Positions 24,774-33,010 of a DNA stretch of 42,278 nucleotides are shown here, piece by piece. Position 1 is the first letter of the stretch. Every line of letters starts with the position of its first letter. The translations under genes and the position numbers were made by a program. Source of the DNA: Streptomyces roseolus (lineage in GTDB: Bacteria > Actinomycetota > Actinomycetes > Streptomycetales > Streptomycetaceae); assembly GCF_014649855.1 (NCBI RefSeq), contig NZ_BMTV01000034.1, positions 1 to 42,278 of the forward strand, written 5' to 3'. The notes below the pieces were generated by a model. That model was given only the letters and a program-made list of their open reading frames with translations. It searched no databases and had not been told where the DNA came from.

Positions 24774-25925
24774 TCACGACCGGGGACGGCTCCTGAGCAG
24801 CCGATCCACGTGACTCACGGCCTCTCGCTGCGTGTCCTGGACGACGTGGGTGTACACGTTCATCGTCACGGCGATCTGGCTGTGTCCGAGGATCTCCATC
24901 ACGACGCGGGGCGGGACGCCGGCGGCGGTGAGGAGCGTCGCCGTACCGTGCCGGGCGTCGTGCAGCCGGACGACGCGGAGACCGGCGTTCTTCGCGACGC
25001 GGGTGAACGAGCGGTACAGGTTGCGCGGCTCGATGGGCTGGCCGGTGCGGGTGGTGAAGACGTACCCGGTCTCCGTCCACTTCTCCCCGGCACGCTCGCG
25101 GGCGGCGGCCTGCTTGAGACGCTGCCACCGCAGGGGAGCGACGCAGATCGCGGGAAGGGGAAGCGTCTGCTTGCGGCGGCGTCCCTTGGGGTCGTCCTCG
25201 TACACCTCGCCAGCCACCCGCTGCCGCTGCGTCCTGACCCGGATCTCCCGCTTGTCGAGGTCGACGTTCTCCCAGCGGAGGCCGACGACCTCCCCGCGGC
25301 GGAAGCCGAGGGCGATGGCGAGCACGAAGGCGGCGTACAGCGGGTCCTTCCGGGCGGCAGCGAGGAAGTCGAGCGTCTCGTCCAGGGACCAGGGGGAGAG
25401 CTCCCGGGCGGCGACGGTCGGCGGCTCGACGAGGGTCGCGACGTTCCGGCTCACCAGCTCCTCACGGCAGGCGGCGGTGAGGGCGGTGCGCAGGACCCTG
25501 TGGGACTCCTTGGCGGTGGCGGCACTGGTCTTCTTCTCCAACTGGACGAGGAAGCGCCGGACGTCGGCGACGCCGAGGGATTCCAGCCGCTTGGAGCCGA
25601 GCATCGGGACGAGGTAGAGCCGGACGTGCACCTCGTACTTGGCCGCGGTGGTCTTCTTGCGGCGCGGCTTGACGATGTTGTCCAGCCAGTACGGCAGCCA
25701 CTCGGAGAGCTTCATCGAACGGGTCGGGACGGGAACGCCGTTGTCGACCTTGTCGAGGAGCGCACGGCGCTTTGCGTCGCACTCGGCCCAGGTCTTGCCG
25801 TAGGCGAACTTCCGGGCGCGGGTGCCGTCGGGCTGGAGGACGTAGACGGCGGCCTGAAAGCGGCCGTCGGACCGCTGGGTGATGGTGCCGGCCCCGTTGG
25901 GGTTGCGCTTGCGCTGGGTTGCCAT
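24774..25925 (-). CDS. int: Tyrosine site-specific integrase
   Basis: Phage-type integrase of 383 aa that would recombine the element with the tRNA-Val site. The N-terminal arm-binding part (about 1-60) and the core-binding SAM-like domain (about 70-165, LSEWLPYWLDNIV) precede the catalytic domain. Catalytic residues visible are R210 (LGFRRGEVVGL), H322/R325 (LHDARHG), H348 (LGHS) and nucleophile Y358 (MNVYTHV). The ATG at 25925 shares its A with the stop of xis (TGATG), implying translational coupling. Its stop lies 73 bases from the tRNA end. Confidence 0.96.
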   Translation of the reverse strand: MATQRKRNPNGAGTITQRSDGRFQAAVYVLQPDGTRARKFAYGKTWAECDAKRRALLDKVDNGVPVPTRSMKLSEWLPYWLDNIVKPRRKKTTAAKYEVHVRLYLVPMLGSKRLESLGVADVRRFLVQLEKKTSAATAKESHRVLRTALTAACREELVSRNVATLVEPPTVAARELSPWSLDETLDFLAAARKDPLYAAFVLAIALGFRRGEVVGLRWENVDLDKREIRVRTQRQRVAGEVYEDDPKGRRRKQTLPLPAICVAPLRWQRLKQAAARERAGEKWTETGYVFTTRTGQPIEPRNLYRSFTRVAKNAGLRVVRLHDARHGTATLLTAAGVPPRVVMEILGHSQIAVTMNVYTHVVQDTQREAVSHVDRLLRSRPRS

Positions 25926-26113
25926 CAGGCGGCCTCCTCGATCTGGTGGTCGATGAAGTCCCGGACAGCGTCGATGGGGACGCGGCGCGACCGGCCGACG
26001 GTGATCGAGACCAGGCGGCGGGAACGGATGAGGTCGTAGACGGTCGAACGGCCGAGCTTGAGCCGCTCCATGACCTCCGGGACGGTGAGGAGTTCGGCGG
26101 TGGCGGTGGTCAT
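25925..26113 (-). CDS. xis: Excisionase-like helix-turn-helix protein
   Basis: Protein of 62 aa with a MerR/excisionase winged helix: LLTVPEVMERLKLGRSTVYD, then LIRSRRLVSITVGRSRRVP. This is the usual AICE Xis, which directs the integrase toward excision. It overlaps the rep stop by ATGA and the int start by TGATG, so rep-xis-int form one coupled operon. Confidence 0.92.
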   Translation of the reverse strand: MTTATAELLTVPEVMERLKLGRSTVYDLIRSRRLVSITVGRSRRVPIDAVRDFIDHQIEEAA

Positions 26114-27477
26114 GCGACGGCTCCTTCCAGACGGAGTGCTTCCCGTGCGGTCTGGCGGTTGAGGTGGATATCCCGGGCGATGGTGGCGGCGAGGGCGGCC
26201 TCGCCGGGGGAGTGGCCGTGGCCCGCGTACTGCCAGTAGGCGAGCACGAGCACGGTGTCCGGGTCGGCGTGGCCCTCCTGGGCGGCGCGGTAGTCGGCGC
26301 GGATCTGGCGGAGGGCGCCGAGGGTGGTCGAGTAGCGGCGGGACTTGGTGGAGAAGTGGCCGCGGAAGCCGAGCATGTGGGCCCAGGCGGTGAGCTTCCG
26401 GTCCGGGTAGAGCGGTGCCAGGTCGAGGCAGGCTTCGATGAGGCGGCGGGGGTGGTCGGGGACGTCGAGGAGGTGGAGCACCTCCCGGTTGCCGATCCGG
26501 CGGTCGAGGCTGCCGGTGGTCTCGGCGGCCTTGGTGGCGTACTTGGCGACGTACGCGGCCACGGCCTGTTCGGTGATGTCGGAGCCGTCCCCGAACGCCT
26601 TGACCGGACGGACGTCGAGCTGTCGTCCCCACTGGAACCGCCGGCGCGGTTGGTCCCCGGCGGCCGGGATGGTGATGGTGGTGTACGCGTGCACGGCGGC
26701 GGCCCGGATCGCGTCGTCCAGCAGGGGCACGGTGGCCCAGGAGGGCGGGGCGCTGCCGGGCCCGTCCGGTCCGTCGAGCCTGATGACGGCGTGGAAGTGG
26801 ATGGCGCCGCGCTTCTGGAACTCGGCGACCTTCCCGTACGAGACCCGCAGGACGTCCTTCATCGCGCGCTGCGTGAGCCCGGCGCGGGCGGCCAGTTCGC
26901 GGCGGAGGCGATTGGTGAAGCGCTGCCAGAGCTGTCCGGCGTGGTTGTTGAAGAGGACGGCGCCGGAGTAGTCGTACGAGTCGGGATCGAGGGCCGTGCC
27001 CAGGGCGGGGTCGTTCTCGGAGTGGCGGGTGCCGCAGCGGCAGGCGCCCCGGTCGGGCCGGTTGTGGACGGGGCCGAAGGACGGGGCGGTGAGCGTCGCG
27101 AACACGCGAGGGTGGTCGCGGACGGTCGCGGGGATGTCCTTGGTTTCGTCACCGGCGAGGCCGGCGCGGATCAGGTGGTACGTGTCCCCGGCGTAGGTGT
27201 GGGCGCAGGAGGGGCAGCGGGAGGCCCGGCGGTTGCCGCAGGCGACGCGGAGGCGCCCGCCGGGTTCGGTCTCCGTCGCGTACCGGCGGAGGGTCTCACC
27301 GGATGTGCGGTCCTTGGCGAGGGACCAGCCGGTGAGGTGGACGGGGTCGGAGCAGCCGCCGGTGCGGTGCACCTGATCCTTCCAGCGGTCGAAGTCGGGG
27401 TTCGCGGCCACGCGGAGGACGTCGTGCAGGGTGGCCGGGTCCAGGCCCGCCGCGGTCGCGGCGTTGGGCTGGGCCAT
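26110..27477 (-). CDS. RepSA-type rolling-circle replication initiator
   Basis: Replication initiator of 455 aa for the excised element. HUH-endonuclease landmarks are visible: motif 1-like VFATLTAPSFG (about 125-135), the HUH pair in GAIHFHAVIRLD (H227, H229) and AAYVAKYATK (Y309/K312/Y313) as motif 3. A cysteine set RVACGNRRASRCPSCAH (C80, C88, C91) suggests a zinc finger. By analogy with pSAM2 RepSA it nicks a double-strand origin, probably nearby. The start is ATG at 27477; GGAAGGAAGA precedes it. The next genes upstream are separated by about 90 bases. Confidence 0.92.
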   Translation of the reverse strand: MAQPNAATAAGLDPATLHDVLRVAANPDFDRWKDQVHRTGGCSDPVHLTGWSLAKDRTSGETLRRYATETEPGGRLRVACGNRRASRCPSCAHTYAGDTYHLIRAGLAGDETKDIPATVRDHPRVFATLTAPSFGPVHNRPDRGACRCGTRHSENDPALGTALDPDSYDYSGAVLFNNHAGQLWQRFTNRLRRELAARAGLTQRAMKDVLRVSYGKVAEFQKRGAIHFHAVIRLDGPDGPGSAPPSWATVPLLDDAIRAAAVHAYTTITIPAAGDQPRRRFQWGRQLDVRPVKAFGDGSDITEQAVAAYVAKYATKAAETTGSLDRRIGNREVLHLLDVPDHPRRLIEACLDLAPLYPDRKLTAWAHMLGFRGHFSTKSRRYSTTLGALRQIRADYRAAQEGHADPDTVLVLAYWQYAGHGHSPGEAALAATIARDIHLNRQTAREALRLEGAVA

Positions 27478-27567
27478 GATGGGTCTTCCTTCCGGTCGAG
27501 AGATCGGCGAGGGGTACGGCTCCCGGGCGGCGGATGCTTGGCGGTATCGAGGCCGCCCGGGGGCCGG

Positions 27568-27894
27568 TCAGCGGCGGCGCTTGTTCGGGGACGTGAGCAG
27601 CGAGCGGACGACGACGGCGCAGACGGCGACCGAAGCCGCGGTGACGGCGGTCGCGAGCAGCATCGAGACCAGGACCGTGCCGACGACCAGCACCACGGCG
27701 GTGCCGGCGCCGACGACGGCGAGGACGCTGCCGGGGGTGAGCTGGACGGCGGGCCGGGTGGTCGGGACGACCGGGGCCGCCATGGCAGGGGCCATGGTCT
27801 GCGGCGCGGGCTCCACGGTGGTCGGCTGGACGACGGCGGGCGGCGCAGTGACGCCGACCGGGGTCGGCATGGTGGGGATCTTGGGGCGGAGCAT
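27568..27894 (-). CDS. SpdB-like small membrane protein
   Basis: Protein of 108 aa. The first ~50 residues are rich in Pro, Thr and Ala; then come one or two strongly hydrophobic segments (GSVLAVVGAGTAVVLVVGTV, LLATAVTAASVAVCAVVV), ending in a basic LTSPNKRRR tail. The ATG at 27894 has AAAGGAGAA upstream, so it is preferred to the longer frame reaching 28026. Its position among AICE transfer genes and membrane topology suggest a plasmid-spread (Spd) protein that helps intramycelial transfer; sequence alone cannot prove it. Confidence 0.8.
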   Translation of the reverse strand: MLRPKIPTMPTPVGVTAPPAVVQPTTVEPAPQTMAPAMAAPVVPTTRPAVQLTPGSVLAVVGAGTAVVLVVGTVLVSMLLATAVTAASVAVCAVVVRSLLTSPNKRRR

Positions 27895-27938
27895 GGGTGG
27901 TTCTCCTTTCCGGACGGGTCGGATTCGTACGGGTCGGG

Positions 27939-28097
27939 TCACTCGGAGACGGCGGCGTCGATGACAGGGGCCAGGAGGCTGTCGGCGAGGAGGAAGCCGC
28001 CGAGGAGGAGCACGGCGACGAGCCACCAGGGCGGGCGGATCAGCTTGATGCCGAGGGCGCCGACGACGAGGAGGGTGAACCAGAGCGGGACGTCCAC
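27939..28097 (-). CDS. Very small two-helix membrane protein
   Basis: A 52-aa frame starting GTG 28097: MDVPLWFTLLVVGALGIKLI, RPPWWLVAVLLLGGFLLADS, then LLAPVIDAAVSE. Two hydrophobic helices flank a Pro-Pro-Trp-Trp turn. It fits exactly between its neighbours (45 and 13 bases) and shares their orientation. Such mini-proteins are common in AICE spread regions; function unknown. Confidence 0.7.
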   Translation of the reverse strand: MDVPLWFTLLVVGALGIKLIRPPWWLVAVLLLGGFLLADSLLAPVIDAAVSE

Positions 28098-28110
28098 GGA
28101 CGGTCTCCGT

Positions 28111-28305
28111 TCAGTCGGTGGGGCGGCAGCGGTGGGTGCGGGCGGCGAGCTGGGCGGCCGAGGAGCTGGAGTAGTCGGCGGACCAGCCGCAGCGGTCGGC
28201 GGTGCAGACGGCGGCGTACTTGGTGCGGCCGTGGCGGTCGCGGTGGGTGCCGATCTGCACGGGGCCGATGCGCATCAGGGAGTGGAAGTGGTCGCGGGCG
28301 GACAT
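28111..28305 (-). CDS. Small AICE transfer-region protein
   Basis: Protein of 64 aa, MSARDHFHSLMRIGPVQIGT, rich in His and Arg, with two cysteines in CTADRCGW and a late HRC that together could hold a metal. GGAAGGAGAAC precedes the ATG. It resembles short proteins annotated as mobile element transfer proteins in Streptomyces. Role unknown; it may bind nucleic acid. Confidence 0.75.
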   Translation of the reverse strand: MSARDHFHSLMRIGPVQIGTHRDRHGRTKYAAVCTADRCGWSADYSSSSAAQLAARTHRCRPTD

Positions 28306-28322
28306 GCCGTTCTCCTTCCGAG

Positions 28323-28982
28323 TCAGGCGAGTTGGGCGGCGATGGCGCTGGCCATGGGCGCGGGGACGCCGAGGCGGGCGCGGAGGGTGTCGGTGTCGAT
28401 GGGGGAGCCGGTACGGGCGTGGTGGTCGGCGGCGACCTTGCGAGCGTGCTCGACGAGCGCGGCCGGGACGGCGGGAGCGGGGTCGGGCTCAGGGGCCGGA
28501 AGGGCGGGTACGTCGACCGGCTCGCTCTCCACCTGAGTCACGGGCCCGGCGTCTCCTCTGTCCTCCGGCTCGGGTACGTCCTCCGGCTCCGTAGGTTCCG
28601 GAGTGACGGCCGGGGCAGGGGCAGGCGCGGAGTGGGCAAGGAGCGTCCCCCCGAGGAAGGCGACCGCGGGCCATCCGGCGACGCCGAAGCGCAGCCAGGC
28701 GGGCGGGTCGGCGAGGTCGAGGAAGCCGGCGGTGGCGACGTTGGCGCCGAGCGAGGCGAAGAGCGAGACCAGGAACCAGCACCAGGCGAGGCGGGACGAG
28801 CCGTCCGCGCGGAGCCGGCGCCAGGCGGCGACCAGGAGGAGGTCGACGGAGACGGGGTAGGCCCACGCCTTCCATCCGGTCTGTCCGGCAGCGGCGGCCA
28901 GGTCGTGCAGGTGGGCGAAGGACAGCGCACCTGCGATCAGGGCTTGGACCAGCACGGCGTCGACGCGGAGCTTGCTGGTCAT
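28323..28982 (-). CDS. DUF2637 membrane protein of the transfer module
   Basis: Protein of 219 aa. The N-terminal ~115 residues contain four hydrophobic helices (VQALIAGALSFAHLHDLAAA, AWAYPVSVDLLLVAAWRRLR, LAWCWFLVSLFASLGANVAT, WPAVAFLGGTLLAHS), the DUF2637 pattern. A Pro/Glu-rich linker (115-175) leads to a short helical C-terminal domain (LVEHARKVAADHHARTG...LRARLGVPAPMASAIAA) that looks like a DNA-binding or winged helix. AAGGAGGTG sits before the ATG. It lies directly downstream of traB on the same strand and probably assists conjugation. Confidence 0.85.
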   Translation of the reverse strand: MTSKLRVDAVLVQALIAGALSFAHLHDLAAAAGQTGWKAWAYPVSVDLLLVAAWRRLRADGSSRLAWCWFLVSLFASLGANVATAGFLDLADPPAWLRFGVAGWPAVAFLGGTLLAHSAPAPAPAVTPEPTEPEDVPEPEDRGDAGPVTQVESEPVDVPALPAPEPDPAPAVPAALVEHARKVAADHHARTGSPIDTDTLRARLGVPAPMASAIAAQLA

Positions 28983-29070
28983 GACGGCACCTCCTTGGTG
29001 GGCGTTTCGGGCATGGCGGGGGTAGGGACGTGGCGCGAGGAGGCCGCGCCGGCCAGGAAAACGGGAAGCC

Positions 29071-30426
29071 TCAGGGAGTGGCCGGGGCTGCCGGGGCGGG
29101 AATGGCCACGGGCACGGCGGGCAAGGCAAGGACCGGCCGGAACGCGTCCAGAGCGGGCAGGTCCGGGGTCAGGTGGGCGTGCTTGTTGCAGGCGTCCACG
29201 GCGGCGCGGAGCGAGGTGTGCGGCGTCCGGATGCGGGACCAGCCGCCCGACGCGTCGCCGGTGATGGCGAGGCCGGGAGCGGAGACGGGAATCTGGACGG
29301 TGGCGAGGACGGCGTCCGGCGCGATGTCGCCGAAGGCCATGTTGGCGCTGGTCTCGTCGTTGACGCGGTGGGCGGTACGGACGCTTAGCTGGGCGCGGAG
29401 CATGGTGATGCCCTTGCCGAGTTCGGAGCCGAAGCGCTGTCCGCAGATCTCCAGGTAGATGCCGGCGGCGCGGCCGAGCTGGGCGAGCCGGGCGAGGGCG
29501 GTGATGATCCGGTCGCGCCGCTTCTCCTCGTCCTTCGTGGCGAAGAGCGCGAGTTCGGCGACCTCGTCCACGAGGAGGACGATGGGAACGGGGCGGAGGT
29601 GGTCGGGGAGGTCCCAGATGTCGGCGGCGATGTCGGCGTCCGGGGTGTCGGCGGTGATGCGCTGTTCGGCGCGGATGAGTTGGTAGACGTCCTCCATGTG
29701 CGAGATGAGGGCATCGAGCAGGTCGGCGGCGGTGTCGGGGTTGTCGGCCAGCGCGGAGAACCGCCGGGCCAGAGGGAACAGCTCCACCCCCTGCTTGCAG
29801 TCGATCCCCACCAAGGCAACTTCTTGAGCGGCGAGTTCGGCCACCAGGTTCCGCTGGTAGACCGACTTCCCCGACTTGGTGGCTCCGATGGTGAGGGCGT
29901 GAGGGGTGGTCCGGTAGTCGCGGTAGTGGACGTCCCCGTCCTCGCGGAGGGCGACCGGAACCCGCATGGTCGAGCGCTCGGCCCGCGCCGGCATCTGAAC
30001 CCGCCGGAGCACGTCGTACCCGGTCATCCGAAGTTCGACCACGCCGGAGCGGATCTCCCGCGAGGTGACCCCGAACATGCCGAACGAGTGCCGGAGCCGG
30101 TCGCACGAGGCCGCCACGTCGAAGGCGTCCTGTCCGGGCCGGAGCCCCAGCCGTAAGACGAGTCCGGTACGGGTGGGCCGGAGCCGCAGGATGCGCGGCG
30201 CCCGCGGTTCGGGGACGGGTCGGTTCGCCATCCGGGCGATGGCGAGGCGCCAGCGGGGCGGCGGAACGGTGAGCCCGCAGGCGTCCATGACCGCCCGGTA
30301 CCGGCCGAGGACCCGGCACGTGGCGAACGTGACGCCGAAGGAGAGCCAGTACCAGGCGGGCCGCCGCCACCGCAGGAGACCCGCGAGGACGGCGACCAGC
30401 ACCACGGCGGCGATCAACCACCGCAT
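29071..30426 (-). CDS. TraB-like FtsK/SpoIIIE DNA translocase
   Basis: Conjugative DNA pump of 451 aa. An N-terminal membrane region (about 1-35) precedes an ATPase of the FtsK/SpoIIIE family with Walker A GATKSGKS (181-188) and Walker B PIVLLVDEVAE (281-291). Other motor stretches are VGIDCKQGVELFPLARR and TAHRVNDETSANMAFGD. The C-terminus has a helix that could recognise the clt repeats (SLRAAVDACNKHAHLTPDLP). Single-protein transfer of double-stranded DNA is characteristic of Streptomyces AICEs and plasmids. Its ATG follows the upstream stop by two bases, so the pair is cotranscribed. Confidence 0.93.
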   Translation of the reverse strand: MRWLIAAVVLVAVLAGLLRWRRPAWYWLSFGVTFATCRVLGRYRAVMDACGLTVPPPRWRLAIARMANRPVPEPRAPRILRLRPTRTGLVLRLGLRPGQDAFDVAASCDRLRHSFGMFGVTSREIRSGVVELRMTGYDVLRRVQMPARAERSTMRVPVALREDGDVHYRDYRTTPHALTIGATKSGKSVYQRNLVAELAAQEVALVGIDCKQGVELFPLARRFSALADNPDTAADLLDALISHMEDVYQLIRAEQRITADTPDADIAADIWDLPDHLRPVPIVLLVDEVAELALFATKDEEKRRDRIITALARLAQLGRAAGIYLEICGQRFGSELGKGITMLRAQLSVRTAHRVNDETSANMAFGDIAPDAVLATVQIPVSAPGLAITGDASGGWSRIRTPHTSLRAAVDACNKHAHLTPDLPALDAFRPVLALPAVPVAIPAPAAPATP

Positions 30427-30428
30427 GA

Positions 30429-30785
30429 TCAGGCGGCCTTCGGCATCGAGGCGCCGGCGGCGAGCGAGGTGACGGCAACGGCCCGGAAGGCGATGCCGTG
30501 CCGCCGCTGCCCGTTGAACTCGCTCTCCCAGGGCCGGGCGACGAGCCCCGTGATCGCCACGGGGGTCCCCATGGTCAGGTCAGCGGAGACGCCGGTCTCC
30601 GGGACGGTCACGCTCAGGATCTCCACCTCGCCGTTGGCCGCGAACATGACGTCCACGGTCGACAGCGCGGCCCCGGTCTCGGCGTCCATGGCGCGCTCGC
30701 CGGTACGGCGGTCCTTCACCTTGGGCTGCGGGGGCTGGGCCACCATCACGGCGGCGGCGGAGGTGTCGACGGGAATCTGACGCAC
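30429..30785 (-). CDS. Conserved AICE protein upstream of traB
   Basis: Protein of 118 aa starting at GTG 30785 (MRQIPVDTSAAAVMVAQPPQ), with AGAGGAG eight bases before; upstream codons in frame are unlikely because they overlap the operator. The body is beta-rich (STVDVMFAANGEVEILSVTV, MGTPVAITGLVARPWE), reminiscent of a single-strand-binding-like or plasmid-replication accessory fold, but I do not recognise a named domain. It heads the transfer operon and lies just downstream of two operators, so it is probably the first gene repressed by the GntR protein. Confidence 0.78.
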   Translation of the reverse strand: MRQIPVDTSAAAVMVAQPPQPKVKDRRTGERAMDAETGAALSTVDVMFAANGEVEILSVTVPETGVSADLTMGTPVAITGLVARPWESEFNGQRRHGIAFRAVAVTSLAAGASMPKAA

Positions 30786-30818
30786 GAAGATCACTCCTCT
30801 AGAAGTCCTGAACTCCTC

Positions 30819-30871
30819 CACTCATGTACATGAGTGACATGAAGAAGAGTGCATCACTCCTATACATGAGT
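30819..30871. promoter_or_regulatory. Two GntR operators before the transfer operon
   Basis: CACTCATGTACATGAGTG (30819-30836) is a perfect 18-bp palindrome. ACTCCTATACATGAGT (30856-30871) is an imperfect second copy. The same TGTACATGAG core recurs at 31725-31738, next to the GntR gene. They lie in the leader of the transfer operon. Confidence 0.75.
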
Positions 30872-30923
30872 CAACCCGCCCGGACGAAGAAGTCCGAGCG
30901 GGCTGGAAGGAGTTGACCGCGCG

Positions 30924-31703
30924 TCAGTCTGCGGCGGGGATCCGGTACTCGAAGACGAACTGGTCAGCGGCCATGAGGGTGTCGCAGACCTCGACCACCC
31001 GCCCGGTCTTGGTGACGGCGTTCCGCAGCAGGTGAACGACAGGAGCACCAGGACTCAGCGCCAGCTCGGACGCCTCAGCCTTCGACGCCGGCCGGGCCTG
31101 GAGCGTCTCCACGAACTCCTCGAAGACGTGCCCGTCGTCCTCAAGGCGGGCGTAGATCCCCCCGGGCCCGGGGTTCTCGGAGAACAGCTCGGGGATGTCC
31201 TTCACGACGTCCCACGGCAGGTACGACGAAGCGGTCTCGACGGGCGTCCCGTTCCGGAAGTACAACCGCCGTCGGGCCAGCACCTGAGCCCCGGGCTCGA
31301 CCCCCAGCCGGGCGGCGACCTCCCCGGAAGCCTCCAAGGGCCCGATGAACAGCACGCTCACCTTGGCGGTGGCCCCGGACTGGGCCGACTCGGCCAGATA
31401 GGCAGCCTTACCGCCCCGCCGATGGGACGCCCGGAACCGATCCGACGACCGCAGCCGCACGGGCGGCCGGTCCTTCACGATCGACCCCTTCCCGTGCCGC
31501 GTCTCCACGAGCCCACTGGCCCGCACCTCGACCATGGCCTTCCGAATGGTCCCGCCGGCGACGCCGTACCGCTCGACAAGCTCGGACTCGCTCGGCACCA
31601 GGTCGCCAGGCTTGAGAACGCCGGCCCGGATCTGCTCCACGATCTCGTCGGCGATCTGGACGTACCGGGGTACCGCCCTGCCACCCCCTGCAGTCGTACC
31701 CAT
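30924..31703 (-). CDS. GntR/HutC-family repressor of the transfer region (KorSA-like)
   Basis: Regulator of 259 aa with an N-terminal GntR winged helix (about 10-80: PRYVQIADEIVEQIRAGVLK, LVPSESELVERYGVAGGTIR, GLVETRHGKGSIV). A C-terminal UTRA ligand domain (about 100-250) follows, with LARRRLYFRNGTPVETASSY. ATG 31703 follows AGAGGAC. It is divergent from the Nudix gene; a TGTACATGAG palindrome covers the shared promoter and two more lie before the transfer operon. This matches KorSA/Pra-type control: repression of transfer, and probably of itself. The effector is unknown. Confidence 0.9.
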   Translation of the reverse strand: MGTTAGGGRAVPRYVQIADEIVEQIRAGVLKPGDLVPSESELVERYGVAGGTIRKAMVEVRASGLVETRHGKGSIVKDRPPVRLRSSDRFRASHRRGGKAAYLAESAQSGATAKVSVLFIGPLEASGEVAARLGVEPGAQVLARRRLYFRNGTPVETASSYLPWDVVKDIPELFSENPGPGGIYARLEDDGHVFEEFVETLQARPASKAEASELALSPGAPVVHLLRNAVTKTGRVVEVCDTLMAADQFVFEYRIPAAD

Positions 31704-31720
31704 AGTCCTCTTCACTCTCC

Positions 31721-31738
31721 TATGCTCCTGTACATGAG
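31721..31738. promoter_or_regulatory. Promoter/operator overlapping the Nudix start
   Basis: CTCCTGTACATGAG (31725-31738) is the third copy of the GntR operator and contains the Nudix ATG at 31734. TATGCT (31721-31726) is placed seven bases before that ATG as a -10 would be for a leaderless mRNA. No Shine-Dalgarno is present. Confidence 0.5.
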
Positions 31739-32192
31739 TAACAGCGCCCAGAAGACGACGTCAACGCCACTGCACTCCGTGTCCGTCGCGGGCGCAGTCG
31801 TACGCGAAGACGGCCGCCTCCTGGCGATCCGCCGAGCCGACAACGGCACCTGGGAACTCCCGGGCGGCGTCCTCGAACTCGCCGAGTCTCCCGAAGCCGG
31901 CGTGACCCGCGAGGTCTGGGAGGAGACAGGTATCCGGGTAGAGGTGGAAGAGCTGACCGGCGTCTACAAGAACACCACCCGAGGCGTCGTGGCCCTGGTC
32001 TTCCGCTGCAAGCCCGCCGGCGGCGAGGAACGAACCTCCGCCGAGTCGACCGCGGTCGAGTGGCTCACCCCGGAAGAGATCACCGCCCGCATGACCGAGG
32101 TCTACGCGATCCGCCTCCTCGACGCCCTGGACGACAAGGGCCCACACGTCCGCAGCCACGACGGCCGCCACCTGCTGAAGAAGCCCGCATGA
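31734..32192 (+). CDS. Nudix hydrolase of the AICE regulation module
   Basis: Protein of 152 aa with a canonical Nudix box: GVLELAESPEAGVTREVWEE followed by TGI. It hydrolyses a nucleoside diphosphate linked to another group; the substrate is not predictable. In AICEs a nud gene beside a GntR/pra gene is recurrent and thought to influence the element's control. ATG at 31734 or 31722 is possible; neither has a ribosome site, fitting leaderless translation. Its stop overlaps the next ATG (ATGA). Confidence 0.9.
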   Translation: MSNSAQKTTSTPLHSVSVAGAVVREDGRLLAIRRADNGTWELPGGVLELAESPEAGVTREVWEETGIRVEVEELTGVYKNTTRGVVALVFRCKPAGGEERTSAESTAVEWLTPEEITARMTEVYAIRLLDALDDKGPHVRSHDGRHLLKKPA

Positions 32193-32545
32193 CGAAGCCG
32201 AAGCCGCTGCACGAGTTCGAGAACGTCGACGACGTCTTGGAGCAGGTCCGCCTCCGCTCAGGCATGTGGCTCCCGGGTGGTTCTCTGGCCCACCTGGACT
32301 CCATGCTCATCGGCTACCGAGTGGCCATGGCCGTGCACAACGTAGAAGAGGACTTCCCCTTCTGGACCCCCGGTGAGGACTCCCCCTTCGACCGCTGGCT
32401 GAACAAGTGCTCCGGCGCTGCGAGCTCCCTGCGTTGGTCCACACGAATCGAGCGCGAAGCCGAAGCGATCGGCACCCCACCCATTGAGCTGTTCTTCACC
32501 TTGCTCGACCAGTTCCGAGCCGAGCACCAGCAGCGGGCGCGGTAA
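32189..32545 (+). CDS. Conserved small partner of the Nudix gene
   Basis: Protein of 118 aa, MTKPKPLHEFENVDDVLEQV, with WLPGGSLAHLDSMLIGYRVA and FWTPGEDSPFDRWLNKC. No recognised motif, signal or membrane helix; it looks like a helical globular protein. Its translation is coupled to the Nudix gene by a 4-base overlap, as in other AICE nud-reg pairs. Function not known. Confidence 0.78.
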   Translation: MTKPKPLHEFENVDDVLEQVRLRSGMWLPGGSLAHLDSMLIGYRVAMAVHNVEEDFPFWTPGEDSPFDRWLNKCSGAASSLRWSTRIEREAEAIGTPPIELFFTLLDQFRAEHQQRAR

Positions 32546-32813
32546 GAGTTTCCCTACTTCATCAAGGCACCCGCCGCGCACGGCGCGGCGCGCGCGGCCC
32601 GTCGCCCGGGCCTGCGCTCCTGTCTACGCCCCGCTCCAGCCCGGCCGCCGTCCGCACGCCTGACAGCTCGGGTTGATGGGCGGGAAGAACCACAGCGCGG
32701 CCGAGGCAAGTACGTGACGTACCGGCTAGGACGATGCCTCCGGCGGGGGTGCTCAGGCTCCGGGATGGGAGGGGGCGCGTGCGTCTGCCGGCAGCGTCGT
32801 AGGGAAGGTGTGG

Positions 32814-32963
32814 GCTCCCATCCCGTCTGCCATCGACCCAGGCAGAGCCGAGCAGACACGGGGCCTGGCGTCCAGGTCGTTCGTACAGTGGCGCGCTCCA
32901 CCTGGACGCCAGGCCCCGCGCCCGCTCCACGGTGTGTGGGTCGACGGCAGACGGGATGGGAGC
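32814..32963. repeat. 150-bp nested inverted repeat in a 465-bp gene-free region
   Basis: The outer arms at 32814-32840 and 32937-32963 match as inverted copies at 26 of 27 positions (GCTCCCATCCCGTCTGCC...). Inside them an 18-bp perfect inverted pair (GGGGCCTGGCGTCCAGGT at 32860-32877 and its complement at 32900-32917) flanks a 22-nt loop. GGGATGGGAG occurs again just outside, from 32762. No gene is seen from 32546 to 33010. The structure could extrude as a cruciform or a large single-strand hairpin, as in a single-strand origin, transfer locus or element end. Confidence 0.8.
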
Positions 32964-33010
32964 TGGGCGGGTTTTGGGCGAGGGAGAGCCCGGTGGCCCG
33001 CTATGCCGTC

